Assembly (NCBI GenBank): GCA_937874445.1
Contig: CALNAL010000026.1
Location: forward strand, 1-19,105
Length of the DNA stretch: 19,105 bases
Origin: an uncultured Acetobacteraceae bacterium
GTDB taxonomy: Bacteria > Pseudomonadota > Alphaproteobacteria > Acetobacterales > Acetobacteraceae
Reading direction: 5' to 3'
Of the stretch, positions 16,017-19,105 are shown one piece after another. Both the position numbers and the translations under genes were made by a program. Position 1 is the first letter of the stretch, and every line of letters starts with the position of its first letter. The notes under the pieces are model-generated. The model did not search any database. It saw nothing but the letters and a program-made list of their open reading frames with translations, and was not told the DNA's origin.

Positions 16017-17777
16017 ATGCCGACACCAGAGCCCCTCCGCCCGGGCGAACATCACCACGGCGGGGGGGCTCTTGTCGGGTTGGGGGCCGGCCTGTCCGCG
16101 CTGATCAGCCTGCTTTTCGGCCTCAACCAGTATGTTTCGGGCGGCACGCTGTCGCTGACCAACCCGGACAGCTTCATGCGCCTGGTGCGCCTGCGCGACG
16201 AGCTGGCGGCGGGGCACGCGCTGCAGATGGTGGCCCGCGATGCCTCCGGACAGGGCCTGCTCCTGCACTGGTCGCATCTGCTCGAGGCCCTGCTGGCTCT
16301 GCTCGCCACCCCGCTGTCCTGGGTGATGCCTCCGTCCGAGGCACTTTCCTGGACCGCGCTGCTGCTGGGACCGGCGTCGATGGCCATCCTCGGCGCGGTC
16401 CTCGTCTGGGCCCTCCTCCCCGTGGCCAGCCGGGACTTTCTCTGGACCTCGGCTCCGGCGGTCGCCCTCTCGCCCTCGGTGATCTGCTACGGCCAGGTCG
16501 GCGTCGTGCATCACCATATCCTGCTCGCCGCGGCGGCCACGGCGCTGGCCGGCTGGACGCTGCGCCTGCTGCGGGGCCTCTCCGGACGTGACGGAGGGCT
16601 CGCGCTGGCCGCCTGGGCCACGGGCGGGTTCTGGCTCAGTCCGGAGATCTTTCCCGCCGTCTTCCTGACCTATGTCGGGCTGGGCTGGGGCTGGCTGCGC
16701 GCCCCGGACACCCCGGGGCTGCGGGCCGGAATCGCGGCCGCCGGTCTGGCCCTGCCAGCGCTGCTGCTGGCGGTGCTGCTGGTGGACCCTCCGGCCGGCG
16801 GCCTGCTCACGCCCGCGATCGACCACATCTCGTCTCTCTGGCTGGCATTCGCCCTGGCCGTTGCCGCGACGGCCCTGGCCGTCGCCCGGGATCGCCGGCT
16901 CTGGGCCGGGGGCGTGGGCGTGGCCTCCATCCTGCTCTGGCTGGCCTGCTTTCCCGAGGTGCTGCGCGGCACCGACGTGCTGGTCCAGGTCGAGCAGGCC
17001 CGTGCCGTTTTCGCCTCCATCCTGGAGATGCGGCCGGTGCGCACGCTGTCGGATGCCCTGATGCTGCTGGTCCCCGGCGCGGCGGCGCTGCTGCTGCTGG
17101 CCGCCCTGGCCTGGCGCCGGCGCAGCTGGGGATACGGCTATGCCGCCCTGTGCGTGGCCATCACGCTGGTGCTGGCCCAGCAGCACGTGCGATTCTCGAC
17201 CTATACCGCGATCATGGGCGCCGCCGCGCTGCCGGGATGGCTGGAAATCCTGACCTTCCGGTTGCGCACCCATCTGGTCGGAGCCATGTTCGCGCGGGTC
17301 CTCCTCACGGCCGGCTGGATTCTGCTCCCCAGCGGCGTGGCCATCCTCTCGAACAGCTCCAGGCTGACGACCACATCCTCCCACGGCTTATCCTCCGATA
17401 CCCTGCCCGCCTGCCGGGTTGCCGATGCGGTGCCGATGCTGCGCCAGGCCGCCGGGCAGATCGTTCTGGCGCATATCAATTTCACGCCAGAGTTGCTCTA
17501 TCGTACCAAAGTGCTAACGGTTGGCTCGCTATACGTACGCGGGCAGGAAGCTGCGGTGCGTCTGGAGGCGGCCTGGGCCGACACGGCGTGGGATCAGCCG
17601 GGTCCGGCCATGGAGGCCACCGGGGCGCACTATGTGCTGGTCTGCCGCCAGGCGGCACGGCCTCCTGCCGGCGTGGAGACCCTGGAGGGACGCCTTCTGC
17701 GTGGCGAGCATCCGGACTGGCTGCGGGAAGTGGCGGCCGAGCCGTCTGGTTTCGTGCTTTACGAGAGGCTGCGATGA
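16017..17777 (+). CDS. STT3-like GT-C family membrane glycosyltransferase (putative)
   Basis: The 586-residue protein has about ten or more hydrophobic helices (about 18-450) and a soluble C-terminal domain (about 455-586). The first extracytoplasmic loop contains LTNPDSFMRLVRLRDEL (47-63) and LLLHWSHLLE (81-90). These match a widespread proteobacterial membrane family related to STT3/PglB oligosaccharyltransferases, in which the loop Asp (here D51) is a catalytic/metal-site candidate. WLSPEIFP (206-213) is a second conserved loop and HHH occurs at 165-167. The C-terminal ELLYRT motif is typical of the same family. Substrates are unknown. It starts at ATG 16017 after a TTGGAG ribosome site and its stop overlaps the first tadE gene as ATGA. 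Pilin glycosylation is a reasonable hypothesis, not shown. Confidence 0.75.
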   Translation: MPTPEPLRPGEHHHGGGALVGLGAGLSALISLLFGLNQYVSGGTLSLTNPDSFMRLVRLRDELAAGHALQMVARDASGQGLLLHWSHLLEALLALLATPLSWVMPPSEALSWTALLLGPASMAILGAVLVWALLPVASRDFLWTSAPAVALSPSVICYGQVGVVHHHILLAAAATALAGWTLRLLRGLSGRDGGLALAAWATGGFWLSPEIFPAVFLTYVGLGWGWLRAPDTPGLRAGIAAAGLALPALLLAVLLVDPPAGGLLTPAIDHISSLWLAFALAVAATALAVARDRRLWAGGVGVASILLWLACFPEVLRGTDVLVQVEQARAVFASILEMRPVRTLSDALMLLVPGAAALLLLAALAWRRRSWGYGYAALCVAITLVLAQQHVRFSTYTAIMGAAALPGWLEILTFRLRTHLVGAMFARVLLTAGWILLPSGVAILSNSSRLTTTSSHGLSSDTLPACRVADAVPMLRQAAGQIVLAHINFTPELLYRTKVLTVGSLYVRGQEAAVRLEAAWADTAWDQPGPAMEATGAHYVLVCRQAARPPAGVETLEGRLLRGEHPDWLREVAAEPSGFVLYERLR

Positions 17778-18286
17778 GGAATGCGACCGGATTGTTTCGT
17801 GCCCGATTGCTTCGGGACCAGCGCGGAATTTCCGCCCTGGAGTTCGCCATCGTGGTCCCGATCCTGGTCCTGCTCACCGGAGGCATCACGGACCTGGGGC
17901 TGATGCTGCGCGACCATGGCGCGCTGTCGGTCGCCCTCAACGCGGGGACGCGCGCCGCCCTGCTGCTCGGCAGCAGCGCCACCACCGACAGCACCATCGC
18001 CGCCAAGGTCACGAGCGCCATGAGTGCGGCCAACGGCCTCGGCACACCGGCCAGCTTCAGCGCCACGCCCCCGGCCTGCTACTGCATCACGGCCGTAGCC
18101 TCCAGCTCCACGCTCACGCCCAACCCCTGCAGCACCGCCACCGCTCCGACCACCTGCGCCGATGGCAACGCCCCCGGCACCTACATGACCCTCACCGCCA
18201 CCTACGCCTACTCCCCCCTGATGCCCGGCTTTGCCTTCGTGGCCGACACAACCCTGAGCCAGACAGCTTCGGTGCGCCTGAAATGA
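17774..18286 (+). CDS. tadE: TadE-like minor pilin (first)
   Basis: The 170-residue protein carries the TadE signature QRGISALEFAIVVPILVLL (16-34): a prepilin-like cleavage site after G18, Glu at +5, then a hydrophobic helix. TadE-like pseudopilins are processed by the CpaA-type peptidase and are thought to prime or cap the Flp pilus. The C-terminal part (about 60-170) is Ser/Thr/Ala-rich with four Cys in CYC and NPC...TTC contexts, possibly disulfide-bonded. The start ATG 17774 forms ATGA with the preceding gene, and its stop forms ATGA with the next. It is encoded divergently from the main Tad genes. Confidence 0.88.
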   Translation: MRNATGLFRARLLRDQRGISALEFAIVVPILVLLTGGITDLGLMLRDHGALSVALNAGTRAALLLGSSATTDSTIAAKVTSAMSAANGLGTPASFSATPPACYCITAVASSSTLTPNPCSTATAPTTCADGNAPGTYMTLTATYAYSPLMPGFAFVADTTLSQTASVRLK

Positions 18287-18735
18287 CCTCTGCCCCTCCA
18301 TCCCGCCGGCGCCGGCGCGGTCTCAACAGCGGCGAGACCGCCGTGGAATTCGCCCTTGTCGGCGTCGTGCTGTTCACGCTCCTGTTCGGGATCATCGGCG
18401 CGGCCCTGCTGATGTGGACCCAGAACGCCCTGCAGGAGGCTGCCAGCCGCACGGCCCGCTGCGTCGCCATCGGCAGCACAGAATGCGCCACGCCCGCGAG
18501 CTATGCGGCCGGGCTGGTCAGCGGATTCACCTTTGCCGGACTGGGCAACGCTGCCACCGTCGCCGTCAGCACGGGCGCCACCTGCTCGGGCGATGCCACG
18601 TCCACCGGCACGATCACCGCCTCCTACCAGATCGTCAAGATCACCTCGGCCTTCTGGGCCAACGGCCTGCTGCCGTCACCGCTTTCCGGGATCACCCTGT
18701 CGGCCACCGCCTGCTATCCGATCTCGGCGAGCTGA
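18283..18735 (+). CDS. TadE-like minor pilin (second)
   Basis: The 150-residue protein has a basic N-terminus (RRRRR, 8-12), then NSGETAVEFALVGVVLFTLLFG (15-36). Cleavage would follow G17, with Glu18 at +1 and Glu22 at +5, as in TadE-like pseudopilins. The mature part has an MWTQNALQEAASRTARCVAIG helix segment typical of the family and several Cys (60, 68, and later). It differs from the upstream TadE-like gene but is clearly the same class. A TadF role is possible; it is too short for TadG and no von Willebrand domain is present. Confidence 0.88.
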   Translation: MTSAPPSRRRRRGLNSGETAVEFALVGVVLFTLLFGIIGAALLMWTQNALQEAASRTARCVAIGSTECATPASYAAGLVSGFTFAGLGNAATVAVSTGATCSGDATSTGTITASYQIVKITSAFWANGLLPSPLSGITLSATACYPISAS

Positions 18736-18747
18736 CCGGCGGCCGCC

Positions 18748-19105
18748 TCACCCCCTCGCGTAGCGCCCCAGCCGGCGCTCCAGGCCGGCCGCCGACCGGC
18801 GATGCCAGCGCACCGTCGCTCCCTCCCCGTCCAGGCGCGCACCCACGGCGGCGACGCAGCCGGCCACGACGCGCTGGGCAAACCGCCACGCGGCGGCTTC
18901 CCTCTCCCCGGCCGCCTCCCGGGGGGGCGCCAGGAACAGCCGCGGCGGCCGCCCGGCAAACCCGAAACCGGCCAGACCGGCGGCAATTCCCTCGCCCGTC
19001 GCCTTGACGAAGGCCTCCTTCAGCGTCCACAGCCGCACCAGCCGCTCCGCGCGCCTCGCTTCCGCGACCTCCCGCAGGTCCGCCACCTCGCGCGGGGCGA
19101 AAAAG
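18748..19105 (-). CDS. 4'-phosphopantetheinyl transferase, C-terminal part (cut by window edge)
   Basis: The open frame runs to the window edge, so only the last about 118 residues are seen. LVRLWTLKEAFVKATGEGI, preceded in frame by FFAPREVADL, is the Sfp-type PPTase core motif (WxxKEAxxKxxG). The Glu in it helps bind Mg2+; the DxE/H aspartate motif must lie outside the window. The enzyme moves 4'-phosphopantetheine from CoA onto carrier-protein serines in fatty-acid, polyketide or nonribosomal peptide synthesis. A GTG at 19086 is in frame but is not the real start because family sequence continues upstream. It converges on the second tadE-like gene with 12 bp between stops and has no evident link to pili. 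Confidence 0.85.
   Translation of the reverse strand, partial: FFAPREVADLREVAEARRAERLVRLWTLKEAFVKATGEGIAAGLAGFGFAGRPPRLFLAPPREAAGEREAAAWRFAQRVVAGCVAAVGARLDGEGATVRWHRRSAAGLERRLGRYARG

Noticed and set aside
15993..17384. 463-codon minus-strand open frame over the GT-C gene
   Set aside because: Gln/Arg/Gly-rich shadow with no recognisable motif; the plus-strand product has clear membrane helices and family motifs.
18736..18760. GGCGGCCGCC palindrome between converging genes as a bidirectional terminator
   Set aside because: It is a short GC palindrome without room for a loop or U-tract, and such strings are common in this high-GC sequence.

Overview
The window is high-GC DNA that carries an almost complete Tad (tight adherence / Flp type IVc pilus) locus. 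Gene order, the CtrA-like regulator, the AatA-like aminotransferase and the short CpaD lipoprotein point to an alphaproteobacterium. Acetobacteraceae/Rhodospirillales is my best guess, but this is inference from protein style and not a search result. I see no rRNA, tRNA, IS element or CRISPR array.

Layout. The main transcription unit is on the minus strand and reads from about 15.8 kb down to 0.06 kb. It starts with a CtrA-like but degenerate response regulator (15073-15789) that overlaps a secreted lytic transglycosylase (14369-15076). A 322-bp AT-rich gap follows, then the Flp pilin (13855-14046) and the chain cpaA, cpaB, cpaC, cpaD-like, cpaE, cpaF, tadB, tadC (13727 down to 5629). Nearly all of these genes are joined by 1-4 bp start/stop overlaps. 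A 174-bp gap holds a nested dyad element and a terminator-like hairpin. It is followed by a tadD-like TPR lipoprotein (3655-5454) with a long Pro/Ala-rich tail containing five copies of an unnamed motif (consensus QQPYVVPSxAPWxxGP). Downstream are two tandem class I aminotransferases (2307-3509, 1071-2303) and a tandem-GNAT acetyltransferase (64-1056), which look metabolic.

On the plus strand, divergent from the regulator, a three-gene unit encodes an STT3-like GT-C membrane protein (16017-17777) and two TadE-like minor pilins (17774-18286, 18283-18735), again joined by ATGA overlaps. A partial 4'-phosphopantetheinyl transferase (18748 to the window edge, minus strand) converges on it.

Functional picture. 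Flp and the TadE-like proteins are the pilin subunits and CpaA is the prepilin peptidase. CpaF (ATPase), TadB/TadC (inner-membrane platform) and CpaE (positioning) drive assembly. CpaC, CpaB and the CpaD-like lipoprotein form the outer-membrane/periplasmic channel, and TadD helps assembly. The transglycosylase plausibly opens peptidoglycan for the channel and the regulator plausibly controls the locus. The GT-C protein raises the possibility that pilins or another surface molecule are glycosylated. The most unusual items are the TadD repeat tail, the regulator that has lost its phospho-acceptor Asp, the GT-C/TadE pairing and the dyad upstream of tadD.
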